Part shown: positions 1 through 9,202 of the stretch, one piece after another
Position numbering within the stretch: position 1 is the first letter of the stretch
Layout: every line of letters begins with the position of its first letter
DNA from: Candidatus Hydrogenedentota bacterium
GTDB lineage: Bacteria; Hydrogenedentota; Hydrogenedentia; Hydrogenedentales; SLHB01
Direction: 5' to 3'
Assembly (NCBI GenBank): GCA_016215105.1
Contig: JACRLJ010000072.1
Location: forward strand, 1 to 41,868
DNA length: 41,868 nt
Program-made: the position numbers and the translations under genes
The notes under the pieces: generated by a model
The model's database searches: none
What the model was told of the DNA's origin: nothing
Seen by the model: the letters and a program-made list of their open reading frames with translations, nothing else

Positions 1-1622
1 TGAATTTCGTGTCCACGAACACCCGCGAAGGCCGGGTGCTCCAGAAGCTATTCGAGCGGCTGGCGGAAATCGAGAAGGAACTCGACCCGCAGCGGACCGG
101 CAAGGTGTTCAACGTCCTCGGCGACATCTTCCCGTCCAATGAACTGGAACGGATGGTGCGCAACATGTACGCGCGCAATCTGACCGAGGACGCCATCAAG
201 AAGCGTATCGTGGAAGATGTGGACACGGAGCGCTTCCGCAGCATCACGCAATCCACCTTGGAGGGCTTGGCGAAACGGGAACTGAATCTGTCCTACGTCA
301 TCGGAAAATCCGCCGAGGCCCGCGAACGGCGGCTAGTTCCGGAAGTCGTGGAGGAATTCTTCACCGAGGCCGCGCCCGTGGTCGGAGTTAGTCCCACCGT
401 CCTGCGCGGACAGGAACACGCCTACCGCGTTGGGCGCGTTCCCCGGACGCTATGGCCCCTGGGTGACCAGTTGGAGGGCCGGTTCGGGCGTCTCGGACGA
501 GAGTACAAGAACATCGTTTTCGACAAGGAATTGCTCAGAAAGGACGCCACGTGGGAATGGGTGACGCCCGGCCACCCGCTGTTTGAGTGTGTCCGCGCGG
601 CGCTGCTGGAGGACGTGCGCAGCGACCTGAAACGCGGCGCCGTGTTCTACGACCTTCATCACGCCCAACCGTACCGGCTCGATGTGTTCACGGCGTCTAT
701 CCGGGATGGGTTGGGGCGTCTGTTGCACCGGAAGCTTTTCGTGGTCCAGACCGACGCGGACGGCGCACTGACGATTCGGCAACCAACCATATTTCTCGAC
801 TTGGCCTTGGCCCCAAAAGGTACCGCCACTCCGAACGCTGACGGCGTACCCAGCCACGCCGAAATCGAACAGGCGCTCATCGAGCAGGCATTGAACCCGT
901 TTCTTGCGGAAGTCGCAGCGGAACGCGCGCGGGAAGTGAAGACAATCTCCGACCACATCGAGATCAGCCTCAACGCCATCATCAACCGGGTCCAGTTGCA
1001 GTTCGCGGATATCACCGGCCAGAAAGAGATGGGGAGCACGGAGACCGGCCTAGACGGGCGCCTGAAAATGATGGAGGATCGCCTCTTCGAGTTGAACGGG
1101 CGGCTGGAACGCCGACAAGAAGAACTCGAAAAGGAACGGCACTGCATGATCGGGGACATCGAGTGCATTGGCCGCGCTTGGGTTTTGCCGCACCCCGAAC
1201 GCACTGCGCCTAGCATGGTCGCCATGGTTCGTGACGAGGAAATCGAGCACATTGCCGTCGAAGCCGCGATCAAGTACGAAGAGGCGCGCGGATGCGTCGT
1301 GCAAAGCGTCGAGAGCGAAAACAAAGGCTTTGACCTGGTCTCGCGCCGCTTCGATGCCGTGGATCCGACCCTGCTCGTGGAATACCGCTACATTGAAGTC
1401 AAGGGCCGAGCATGCATTGGCGAAATTGCGCTTACGGCGAACGAGTACAAGACTGCGGAGCGATTGAAGAAGGATTATTGGCTTTACGTGGTTTACAACT
1501 GTGCCGCAACTCCTGGGATTCACTGCATCCAAGACCCTGGCAGACTTGGCTGGAAGCCACTGGTGAAAGTGGAACACTACCGTATTGACGCGAAATCCAT
1601 TCTGTCGGAGATCAAAGTGTGA
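1..1622 (+). CDS. Helicase C-terminal part with DUF3883 domain (5' truncated by window edge)
   Basis: This is the C-terminal part of a large SNF2/DEAD-type defence helicase. The frame is open to base 3 and reads NFVSTNTREGRV across the first GTG, a segment that in such helicases lies just after the helicase core, so the gene continues left of the window and the GTG at 9 is not the true start. Counting from that GTG, residues 290-330 form the usual helical linker and residues about 410-520 form DUF3883, a restriction-endonuclease-like module with GFDL at 440 and EVK at 463-465. The stop overlaps the GTG start of the HD gene, so the two are probably translationally coupled. Helicases of this type commonly sit beside DUF1156 methyltransferases and DUF499 ATPases, both found downstream here. 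The ATPase motifs lie outside the window. Confidence 0.8.
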   Translation, partial: NFVSTNTREGRVLQKLFERLAEIEKELDPQRTGKVFNVLGDIFPSNELERMVRNMYARNLTEDAIKKRIVEDVDTERFRSITQSTLEGLAKRELNLSYVIGKSAEARERRLVPEVVEEFFTEAAPVVGVSPTVLRGQEHAYRVGRVPRTLWPLGDQLEGRFGRLGREYKNIVFDKELLRKDATWEWVTPGHPLFECVRAALLEDVRSDLKRGAVFYDLHHAQPYRLDVFTASIRDGLGRLLHRKLFVVQTDADGALTIRQPTIFLDLALAPKGTATPNADGVPSHAEIEQALIEQALNPFLAEVAAERAREVKTISDHIEISLNAIINRVQLQFADITGQKEMGSTETGLDGRLKMMEDRLFELNGRLERRQEELEKERHCMIGDIECIGRAWVLPHPERTAPSMVAMVRDEEIEHIAVEAAIKYEEARGCVVQSVESENKGFDLVSRRFDAVDPTLLVEYRYIEVKGRACIGEIALTANEYKTAERLKKDYWLYVVYNCAATPGIHCIQDPGRLGWKPLVKVEHYRIDAKSILSEIKV

Positions 1623-2962
1623 GTATCAAGCATACACATGAGATTAGAGACCCGATTCACACTTTCATACGCGTATCTAGCGAGGAACGCCGAGTCATTG
1701 ACTCGCCAGCGTTCCAACGCTTACGTAATATTCACCAACTAGCCACCACGTTTCTCCTTTACCCCGGAGCAACGCATCGACGCTTTGAGCACTCGCTTGG
1801 CGTGATGGAGCTCGCATCGCGTGTCTTTGACGTGGTGACGATGAAGGAAAACGTACTCAATGACGACGTAGACCGTATCCTGCCTCAAGATGATCACCAG
1901 CGGCATTATTGGCGTCAAACAGTGAGAATTGCCGCGCTGCTTCACGACGTGGGTCACCTCCCTTTCTCTCACGCTGGTGAAGAGAAGCTCTTGCCAGAAG
2001 GATGGGACCACGAACGTCTAACGTACAACATTATCTGTTCCAATCAGATCGCGCCGCTGCTTGATAACCTGAAGCTAAATGCGCCGGATGTCGCGAGACT
2101 TGCGGTGGGACCAAAAAAGTATAAGGAGTATGCGCCCGGCAACTCCGTCTTTTCTGACTGGGAGGCAATTCTGTCCGAAATCATTACGGGCGACGCATTC
2201 GGCGTAGATCGCATGGACTACCTATTGCGCGATTCTCACCACGCCGGAGTCGGATACGGAAGGTTTGATCATCATCGATTGATTGACTCCTTGCGCATAC
2301 TGCCGTTTACGAGGGACGAATCCTTGGAACCGGCGCTTGGGGTTGACCAAGGAGGGATCCACGGTGCGGAAGCACTGCTCTTAGCCAGATACTTCATGTT
2401 TACCCAACTCTACTTTCATCCGGTACGACGGATTTACGACATCCATTTACTCGACTTTCTTTCCCAGTGGCTAAAAGGGGGTCAGTTTTCCACGAAGGTG
2501 GACAAGCATCTGGAAATGACCGATAACGAGGTCATGGCGGCGATCCTTTCCGCAGCTAGGAAACCTGCCGCCGCAGGCCACGATTCGGCGCGACGTATCA
2601 CCCTTAGGGAACACTTTAGGCTCCTCTATGAACGCAATCCCAATGACGTTAAGGTCAACCCGGAGGCTGTTGAAGCAATACATGCGGCCGCACAGAACGA
2701 GTTCGGCGAACAAAACGTTCGTTGCGATGTAATTCCTGCGAAGACAAAGGGTTACCAGTTCCCGGTCGTGACGCATGATAGGCGGATAGTGTCTTCTCTT
2801 GACATATCTGATACACTGAACAAAATTCCTCCCGCGACCGTGGGGTACGTCTTTATTGACCCAGTCGTTCGCGAGAAAGCGCACCAGTGGCTGGAGAGCA
2901 ATCGCAATACAATTATCAAGGAACCGGCAGGAGAGGGAGATAATGAAACGGCTACAACGTGA
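1619..2962 (+). CDS. HD-domain phosphohydrolase (dGTPase/SAMHD1-like, YwfO/COG1078 type)
   Basis: A 447-residue metal-dependent HD hydrolase. Seen directly: RFEHSLGV (His58), LLHDVGHLPFSH (His109-Asp110, His113, His118) and a later GVDRMDYLLRDS block, which is the H-HD-D ligand set and arrangement of the YwfO/COG1078 family. Family members hydrolyse nucleoside triphosphates such as dNTPs; the substrate here is not known. The GTG start overlaps the helicase stop, and the 3' end overlaps the next gene by 20 bases, so the three genes form one unit. In Bacillus a ywfO-type gene lies near ywgA, the relative of the next gene. In a defence island, nucleotide depletion during phage infection is a reasonable but inferred role. 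Confidence 0.8.
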   Translation: MSIKHTHEIRDPIHTFIRVSSEERRVIDSPAFQRLRNIHQLATTFLLYPGATHRRFEHSLGVMELASRVFDVVTMKENVLNDDVDRILPQDDHQRHYWRQTVRIAALLHDVGHLPFSHAGEEKLLPEGWDHERLTYNIICSNQIAPLLDNLKLNAPDVARLAVGPKKYKEYAPGNSVFSDWEAILSEIITGDAFGVDRMDYLLRDSHHAGVGYGRFDHHRLIDSLRILPFTRDESLEPALGVDQGGIHGAEALLLARYFMFTQLYFHPVRRIYDIHLLDFLSQWLKGGQFSTKVDKHLEMTDNEVMAAILSAARKPAAAGHDSARRITLREHFRLLYERNPNDVKVNPEAVEAIHAAAQNEFGEQNVRCDVIPAKTKGYQFPVVTHDRRIVSSLDISDTLNKIPPATVGYVFIDPVVREKAHQWLESNRNTIIKEPAGEGDNETATT

Positions 2963-3491
2963 CGGCGTTGTGTTGGCGCTCATCGAGGCGCTACGGGGGA
3001 AGGGCAGTTGGTGTGGTGAAACCCATGTGCAGAAGTCTACGTATTTTCTGCAAGAGTTGCTCCAGGTGCCTTTGGGTTTCGATTTCATCTTGTACAAGCA
3101 CGGTCCATACTCTTTTGACCTGAGCGATGCCTTGGAACAGATGCGTGCCGACCGCTTTCTGACCTATGATCCCAGGCCATACCCATTTGGCCCTTCCTTG
3201 GCTCCGGATGAGAACGGCGAACTCCTGCGGCGACTCTTCGCCAAGACGCGGGCGCGATATCAAGAGCGTGTTGACTTCCTGGCGGATGAGTTCGCGTCAA
3301 AGAACGTAGCGCAATTGGAAAGAATTGGGACTGCGATGTATGTAACGCTTGAGGATCCTGAGCGTACAGGTCGGGACAAGCGGGCAATGCGCATCCACAA
3401 GCTCAAGCCTCACATCCCGCTTGATGTGGCGCGTGCGGCGGTGGATGAATTCGACAGTCTTCGCGAAGCTGTTCAAGAATTCGCCGCCTGA
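2943..3491 (+). CDS. YwgA-like small protein
   Basis: A 182-residue soluble protein. I chose the ATG at 2943 because it follows the strong ribosome binding site GGAGAGGGAG; a longer frame upstream would lie inside the HD gene. The N-terminal half (HVQKSTYFLQELL, then FDFILYKHGPYSFDL and DALEQM) resembles the YwgA/Panacea-like winged-helix fold found in antitoxin-like and regulatory proteins. The rest is charged and helical, with no catalytic motif I recognise. The 20-base overlap with the HD gene and the ywfO-ywgA pairing known from Firmicutes suggest that it controls or partners the HD hydrolase. The family call rests on pattern resemblance only. Confidence 0.55.
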   Translation: MKRLQRDGVVLALIEALRGKGSWCGETHVQKSTYFLQELLQVPLGFDFILYKHGPYSFDLSDALEQMRADRFLTYDPRPYPFGPSLAPDENGELLRRLFAKTRARYQERVDFLADEFASKNVAQLERIGTAMYVTLEDPERTGRDKRAMRIHKLKPHIPLDVARAAVDEFDSLREAVQEFAA

Positions 3492-3509
3492 CCACACACC
3501 AAATCCGGG

Positions 3510-3743
3510 ATGCGCGTGAAGGCCGCCACCGTGACGAAGCGCCATCGGAATAGGTCGAATACCGACGCCTCGAATCAGAAGGATTCGCGGTGCCAGGCTA
3601 TTACTGAGCTTGGCAGAAGGTTGAAGGAGGCCAGAGCCGGGATCGTCGCCTCTGGTAAACACCTCCTGGATTGGGTTGGTGTCGAGCGCGAGGTCGCCAT
3701 ACGCAGAGGTGGGGCGTGTCAAGATTGTGACACGGACGACTGA
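3510..3743 (+). CDS. Possible orphan antitoxin-like small protein
   Basis: A 77-residue frame. Residues about 33-68 (ELGRRLKEARAGIVASGKHLLDW, then REVAIRRGG) resemble the C-terminal tail of small VapB-type antitoxins encoded ahead of PIN-domain toxins. The basic N-terminus does not look like a complete DNA-binding domain, and no toxin gene follows in the next 300 bases. It may be a remnant of a toxin-antitoxin pair or a chance frame. I see no clear ribosome binding site. Confidence 0.3.
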   Translation: MRVKAATVTKRHRNRSNTDASNQKDSRCQAITELGRRLKEARAGIVASGKHLLDWVGVEREVAIRRGGACQDCDTDD

Positions 3744-3918
3744 TACCGTTGCCTGCCGGTCTCCACTTCGTGAACGTCACTCGTGCGAGAACTGAAATTG
3801 CCTTTTGCGATGGGGCGAGCTGCGATATCCTCTCGTATCTTGAACCGCGTATCGACGCCGCTTCCTCTCAGCGTCGCCACGGCTGGGCGTTGGTTTTGGT
3901 TTGTGCTGGAAGGAGGGC

Positions 3919-4010
3919 ATGACCGTTTACCCCAAACGACTTACTGAAGTGGACCTGCCGATACGGCGGATTTCGGAGCATGCGGAGCGCGAGTAGTCTA
4001 TTCGGCTAGG
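3919..4010 (+). pseudogene. 5' fragment of a DUF1156 methyltransferase gene, copy 1
   Basis: From the ATG at 3919 this reads [20 protein letters not shown] and then hits a TAG at 3994-3996. It matches the first 25 or so codons of the methyltransferase gene starting at 6507 and stays alignable at DNA level to about 4010, beyond its own stop. It has a three-base insertion after the start and is more decayed than copy 2. The HEPN gene starts 33 bases after the similarity ends. An AAGGAGGG lies at 3910-3917, too close to the ATG to be efficient. Confidence 0.8.
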
Positions 4011-4042
4011 TACTTCAAAGTCTAGGGTTTGGACAAACTTCG

Positions 4043-5422
4043 ATGATCAACGAACAGTGCGTGAACGCGATTCACCAGGGAACATTCGAATTCGATTGCA
4101 CATCGATGGAATTGGTCCGGCAGAAGGATATCGCAACTGCTGTCTGTTCTGGCCCTGGTATGGTCAAGCAAGATGAGAACGGGCGCCTAACATACAAGGT
4201 GTTTTCGGGGCAATGCGCCGACGGGGCAAACACGCCCCTTGCACATTGGTTCAATCCGGGGAAGGTCATACTTAGCGACGACCTTTACCTGTTGAAGGCC
4301 ACCGATATTCACGGTGACACTTGGGAAGTGAAGGATACTCTGCCGCATGTCGGAACCTTTGTACCGGGGCAACCCTTTGTTGTTCATGGTACTGGCAGCA
4401 ACATTACACGGCGGAAAGCCTTCCCGTTTGAACTCAAGGGAACGATTATTGAATTGACGTTCTTCGACGACTTTGAGTACCCGTGTAACACGACGACGGA
4501 AACGGAACGCAAGGTTGGTGGGGTTTCACCCGGAGTAGGGAGCTCTTTCGATACGGCGATTATCGAGCTGGGTGGTCATAAGGTCTTGTTCACACGGAAG
4601 GATAAAACCGTCCACATACGCCTTGAGTCAGAAGAACGCGATGACCCGCACGTTTTTGAGCGAACACTGATTGAGTCCCTTCAATTCTCGTTTGCTAAAC
4701 CATTTCGCCGGGCGAGTCTCGACGCTTGGTCAGGCGATACGGAGCTTCTTGAACTTAGTTCAAGGCCCATGGGAACCGTTCACGTGCGTGTCCAATCGCC
4801 CATTAAGATCATTTCAATCGTTCGCAATGACGCGTTCTATAACCTAATGAATTATTACTTTCGACACATCAAGAAAGCGAAAGTTAGCCAATGGCATCCA
4901 ATCTCTATGCACGTTTATACCGTCATCGAGTCTAGCGAGGCCTCGATCGATGCTCAAGCGCTTGGCGTGTCAGTCGCTGTCGAGGGAATGCTCAATGACG
5001 CTTTTGGGGATATCGGGCTTGTTGACTTGGAGTACGAGCGAAGTGTTTCGTGCGCGAATGATGCGATAGCTAGTCTTCCGATTGAAGAGCGTCACCGGGA
5101 CCGGATGCGTGGCGCCATCAAATCCACGTTGAGTCCACGCGCGACGGAGCGGCTTCGTCAGTTGGCTGCCGACGGCAGGGTCAGAGAACATCACATTCGG
5201 GCCTGGCAGAATTTGCGTAACCGATGGGCTCACGGTAGCCGTCCTTATCATTGGCCTTACCAAAAGATCATGGACCACATTCAGACCGTAACCGTCTTGT
5301 TTAATTGCCTCGTCTTCGCAGCGATTGGTTATGAAGGCGCTTTTACCGACTACTCGGAACCTGTCTGGTATGATCGCCCATACCCTGAGTCAATGAGGTG
5401 GTTTCAGGGGGCAACTAGATGA
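4043..5422 (+). CDS. ApeA-like HEPN-domain protein (putative abortive-infection RNase)
   Basis: A 459-residue protein. The C-terminal third is helical and contains QNLRNRWAHG, the RX4H signature (Arg392, His397) of HEPN ribonucleases. The N-terminal 250 residues are beta-rich (WEVKDTLPHVGTF, ELKGTIIELTFFDD) and resemble the N-terminal domain of ApeA-type abortive-infection proteins. HEPN nucleases usually form dimers and cleave RNA when triggered by a partner domain or infection. The last codons overlap in ATGA fashion with methyltransferase fragment copy 2, showing that the gene once lay directly before an intact methyltransferase start or was carried with one. Base composition is visibly more A/T-rich than the DUF499 gene. 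The HEPN call is fairly sure; the ApeA link is weaker. Confidence 0.7.
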   Translation: MINEQCVNAIHQGTFEFDCTSMELVRQKDIATAVCSGPGMVKQDENGRLTYKVFSGQCADGANTPLAHWFNPGKVILSDDLYLLKATDIHGDTWEVKDTLPHVGTFVPGQPFVVHGTGSNITRRKAFPFELKGTIIELTFFDDFEYPCNTTTETERKVGGVSPGVGSSFDTAIIELGGHKVLFTRKDKTVHIRLESEERDDPHVFERTLIESLQFSFAKPFRRASLDAWSGDTELLELSSRPMGTVHVRVQSPIKIISIVRNDAFYNLMNYYFRHIKKAKVSQWHPISMHVYTVIESSEASIDAQALGVSVAVEGMLNDAFGDIGLVDLEYERSVSCANDAIASLPIEERHRDRMRGAIKSTLSPRATERLRQLAADGRVREHHIRAWQNLRNRWAHGSRPYHWPYQKIMDHIQTVTVLFNCLVFAAIGYEGAFTDYSEPVWYDRPYPESMRWFQGATR

Positions 5423-5574
5423 CCTATCCTAAACGACTGATTGAAGTGGACCTGCCGATACGACGAATATCGGAACATGCGCGGCGGGAGGAGTCTATCC
5501 GACACGGCCTAATCTCGATGCCACTTCTTGGGCAAGTGTCGTGTCTTGGGTGTGGTTTCGGGAGTCACGAATGA
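5419..5574 (+). pseudogene. 5' fragment of a DUF1156 methyltransferase gene, copy 2
   Basis: The ATG at 5419 overlaps the HEPN stop (ATGA). It reads [20 protein letters not shown], continues through ARREESIRHGLIS, and then leaves the methyltransferase sequence and stops at 5572-5574, giving a 51-residue frame. By eye about 89 of the first 102 bases match the copy at 6507, and many differences are synonymous third positions, so it probably derives from a real, separately evolved homologue. Its stop again overlaps the next start (ATGA at 5571), so it may act as a coupling leader for the nuclease gene. Confidence 0.8.
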
Positions 5575-6494
5575 CGCACTTTCCCGATAATATTCTGACC
5601 GCTCTTCAGGACGCCATAATCAACGTCTTCTGGCGCAAGGAAGATATGCGCAGCATGCTCACTCGTTCCGAGGTCGCTTCCTTGCTTGTGTCAGGCCAAG
5701 ATTGGAGCCAGTACAAGTATCACATTCTCCATCCCATACTTACGACATTGAACTCCTCTCCAAGTGGATTGGGATCTCTCCGACGTATTTTGCAGGAGAC
5801 ACTAGCTTACAAGGACGGCAATCACCTACTCGTCTTCAACGATGGCCAGAAACGGAAGCGCGAAGCGGAACGCTGTCTGGAGCACTTGCGCCTACTCGTA
5901 AAAGATCATGATGCGGCGCGAAGAACGGACGAAGAGGAACGGAAAGCGCGACAGAATAAGATCGAAGAGTCAGCTCGTGGCCGAGCATTCCAAGACAAGC
6001 TGTCTGGAATCAAAGAGCGGTTTCTCGGTCACTTTCAGAATCCCGACAGACAAGACAGTGGCTACAGGCTAGAGGAGATTCTTTACGACCTCTTCGTGCT
6101 CTTCGAACTCAAGCCAAAAGCGCCATTCAGACGCATTGGAGAGCAAATTGACGGAGCATTCTCTCTTGAAGGAGACCACTACCTATTGGAAGCAAAGTGG
6201 CAAGCGCGACAAGTGAACTTAAACGATTTGCGGGACCTCGATGGTGCTGTTGCTTCGAGTTTGGACAATACACTTGGACTGTTCATCTCGATTAACGGGT
6301 TCACGAAGGAGGGACTCCAAGGATACCTTCAAGGGCATCGTCCTCGTCTATTTTGTTTTGACGGCGCTGACCTGACGCTTACCCTAGAGGGTCAGATTGA
6401 CTTGCGCGAATTAATTCAGCGAAAGAAAGATATTGCGGTTCAGAAGCGGAATATATTCTGTTCCGCGACAGAAATTTTACAGGGAAAGGCCTAA
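5571..6494 (+). CDS. Mrr-like PD-(D/E)XK restriction endonuclease-type protein
   Basis: A 307-residue protein when started at the ATG at 5571, which overlaps the stop of methyltransferase fragment copy 2. Residues about 110-150 are a charged, probably coiled-coil segment. The C-terminal half is a restriction-endonuclease fold: YRLEEILYDLF (Glu169), EQIDGAFSLEG (Asp194), HYLLEAKWQ (Glu207, Lys209), which is the E-D-EXK set of Mrr-like nucleases. No helicase or methyltransferase domain is fused. It may cleave modified or foreign DNA, alone or with neighbours. It is the second cargo gene placed between methyltransferase gene starts. Its stop lies 12 bases before the third copy of the methyltransferase start. 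Confidence 0.75.
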   Translation: MTHFPDNILTALQDAIINVFWRKEDMRSMLTRSEVASLLVSGQDWSQYKYHILHPILTTLNSSPSGLGSLRRILQETLAYKDGNHLLVFNDGQKRKREAERCLEHLRLLVKDHDAARRTDEEERKARQNKIEESARGRAFQDKLSGIKERFLGHFQNPDRQDSGYRLEEILYDLFVLFELKPKAPFRRIGEQIDGAFSLEGDHYLLEAKWQARQVNLNDLRDLDGAVASSLDNTLGLFISINGFTKEGLQGYLQGHRPRLFCFDGADLTLTLEGQIDLRELIQRKKDIAVQKRNIFCSATEILQGKA

Positions 6495-6506
6495 GTTTTG
6501 TCAGGA

Positions 6507-9157
6507 ATGAACTACCCTAAACGACTTATTGAAGTGGACCTGCCGATACGGCGGATATCGGAGCATGCGCGGCGGGAGAAGTCTATCCGGCATGGGCATA
6601 TCTCGACGTTGCACATTTGGTGGGCGCGGCGGCCTTTGGCGGCGTGCCGGGCGGTGTTGTGCGCGTCGTTGTGGCCGGACCCGGTGGACCCGTTGTGTCC
6701 GCAGGCGTTCCGGGATGCGGCGGCGGAATCCGTCAACGGGTTCTCAAAGGCCATCCGCGAATCGGAAACGGTCCAGAAGATCATGGGCACCTACTCGGGC
6801 AGTTTTCTGGCGCTGGAGAAGGGGCGCCTGGACGCCACGGGCCCAAAGCACTGGAACACGCTCCTCTATCTCCTGTTTGATTTTATCGCCCAGTTTGCCG
6901 CGAAGGTCCGGTTTGCGGCGTGGAAGTGCCGATGGTGCGTTCCCCTTGGATCATCAAAACGGATCGTCTATCAGTAGCATTCAAAGTGTATGGGGCACGT
7001 ACTTCAAAAGAAATCGAAGTGGAAATCTGCAAGAATCCTGGAATTTCCGATGTGATTACAACCGTTAAGAGGGGTTCGGCGATTTGTCCATTGTGCGGCT
7101 ATACAACACCTGCCGAGAATGTTCGTAAACAATTCTTGGATAAAAGAGGCGGGGCCAACGACTCTCGGTTAATGGCGGTTGTCACCCTAAGCGAAGGCGT
7201 CCGAGATGTCCGTCTACCACAGAAACACGATTATGACGCGTTCGTACAAGCGAAAGGAAAGCTTTCGGACCTGATTCTTGCTGAGCCCAAAGCTACGCCC
7301 AGCCTGATTCCCGACGAGCCGCTTCCGTATCTGCGAAGCATTTTTAACATTCAGCTCTTGGGCGTGAAGTCTTGGGGCGATCTTTTCAATGCTCGTCAGG
7401 CGCTGGCAATCGCTACTCTAGCTTCTAAAGTGAAAGCGTTGAGTGAAAAACAATTCAAACTAAAAGATGTCGCCTTCGGAAGAGCACTCAAGACCATACT
7501 TGCTTTTGCCGTTGATCGCCAGGCGGACAGTAACACCTCGCTTTGTTCTTGGCGATCAAGCAGCCAGGATATTGGTCACACTTTCGGACGACAAGCACTT
7601 CCAATTGTGTGGGATTACGTTGAGTGTAATCTATTTAGTGGAGCCACCAGAGACTGGAGCAATGCCGTCGAAGGTACTTTGAAAGCGATTAATGGGGTGA
7701 TAGGAATCAAAACCTGTGGTGAAGCACATAGAGCGTCAGCCACCCAACAGTCACTTCCAGACGACTCAAGCGCAATCTTTTTCACCGACCCGCCCTACTA
7801 TGACTTGGTACCCTACGCTGACTTGTCAGACTTCTTTTACGTTTGGCTAAAGCGGATGATAGCGGAAGAGTATCCGGAGCTCTTCTCCGACGATCTTACT
7901 CCAAAACTCAACGAAATCGTCCAATTGGCCGAACGGAATCCCACTTACGCTTACAAGACGCGAGAAAACTATGAAGGCCTGATGTGCAAGGCCATGCAAG
8001 ACAGTCGTCGTGTGTTACAGCCGTGCGGGATAGGCATAGTGGTTTTTGCCCATAAGGGGACGGACGTTTGGGAAATCCAACTCGACGCTATGATTCGCGC
8101 GGGATGGATCATTTGTGCCTCCTGGCCCATAGACACCGAAATGGGTAGCCGCCTCCGCGCACGAAACTCCGCGGCGCTCGCTTCTTCCGTGCATCTCATC
8201 TGTCGGCCACGTGAGAACTTTGACGGTTCATTACATACTACCGACATAGGTGATTGGCGCGATGTTCTGCGCGAATTGCCCGAACGTATTCACGAATGGT
8301 TGCCCCGGCTTGCGGATGAAGGAGTAGTCGGCGCCGACGCAATCTTCGCGTGTCTTGGTCCTGCGTTGGAGGTCTTCTCGCGGTACTCCCGCGTGGAGAA
8401 GGCCAGCGGCGAAGTCGTGACGTTACGGGAGTACCTGGAGCAGGTGTGGGCGGCGGTGTCGAAAGAGGCATTGGCGTTAGTGTTCAAGGATGCGGACACG
8501 AGCGGTTTCGAGGAAGATGCGCGGTTGACAGCGATGTGGCTATGGACCCTGAGCGCCAATCAAACCACGGACCACACGGATGACACGGAAGAAGAAGATG
8601 AAGAAGAGTCCGGAGAAGAGGGGAATCGAAAGAAGGTCGTGTCGGGCGGGTATACACTGGAGTATGATGCGGCCCGGAAGATTGCCCAGGGGCTAGGCGC
8701 ACATTTGGAGGCCCTGACCAGTCTGGTCGAGGTCAAGGGTGACAAAGCAACCCTGCTGCCGGTAATGGCGCGCACCCGTAAACTCTTCGGAAAAGAAGAC
8801 ACGTCCATACAAGACCGCCAAGCCGAAAAGAAAGCCAAGAAGGCTAAAGCGAAGCAGATGGACATGTTCGTCACGCTGGAACAGCTTGAGAGCGAATTGG
8901 CCCAGGAAACGGGCAGCGTGGCGGACACCGCGCCCGCCGCAGGCTCCACAACGCTCGACCGCGTTCACCAGACCATGATCCTCTTTGGCGCTGGCCGTAG
9001 CGAAGCCATGAAACGTTTCCTCGTGGACGACGGCATCGGCAACGACCCACGCTTCTGGAGCTTAGCCCAGGCCCTCAGCGCGTTGTATCCCCCAACCACC
9101 GAAGAAAAGCGCTGGGTGGATGGAGTGTTAGCGAGAAAGAAGGGGTTGGGTTTTTGA
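6507..9157 (+). pseudogene. DUF1156 DNA adenine/cytosine methyltransferase, internally deleted and frameshifted
   Basis: The ATG at 6507 opens the standard DUF1156 N-terminus ([39 protein letters not shown]). Near 6890-6905 the frame changes: the N-terminal product runs out at 6977, while homology resumes in another frame as [12 protein letters not shown] (readable from the GTG at 6920) and continues to 9157. The segment normally between these points, with the SAM-binding DPFAGGGS motif I, is missing. The catalytic DPPY motif is kept at 7787-7798 (FTDPPYYDLVPYADLSDFFYVW). Composition changes too: the first 400 bases and the part after about 8240 are G/C-rich, the middle is more A/T-rich, suggesting a recombinant. 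Without motif I the product is unlikely to methylate DNA. An assembly collapse is an alternative explanation. Confidence 0.8.
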
Positions 9158-9202
9158 TTCAAAATGCGATAATGATACTCAACATAATAGGAAATCAGAA
9201 CG

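Noticed and set aside
12-251. An intact helicase gene starting at the GTG at base 9
   Set aside because: The frame is open to the window edge and the first residues continue a known mid-protein segment, so the gene is truncated.
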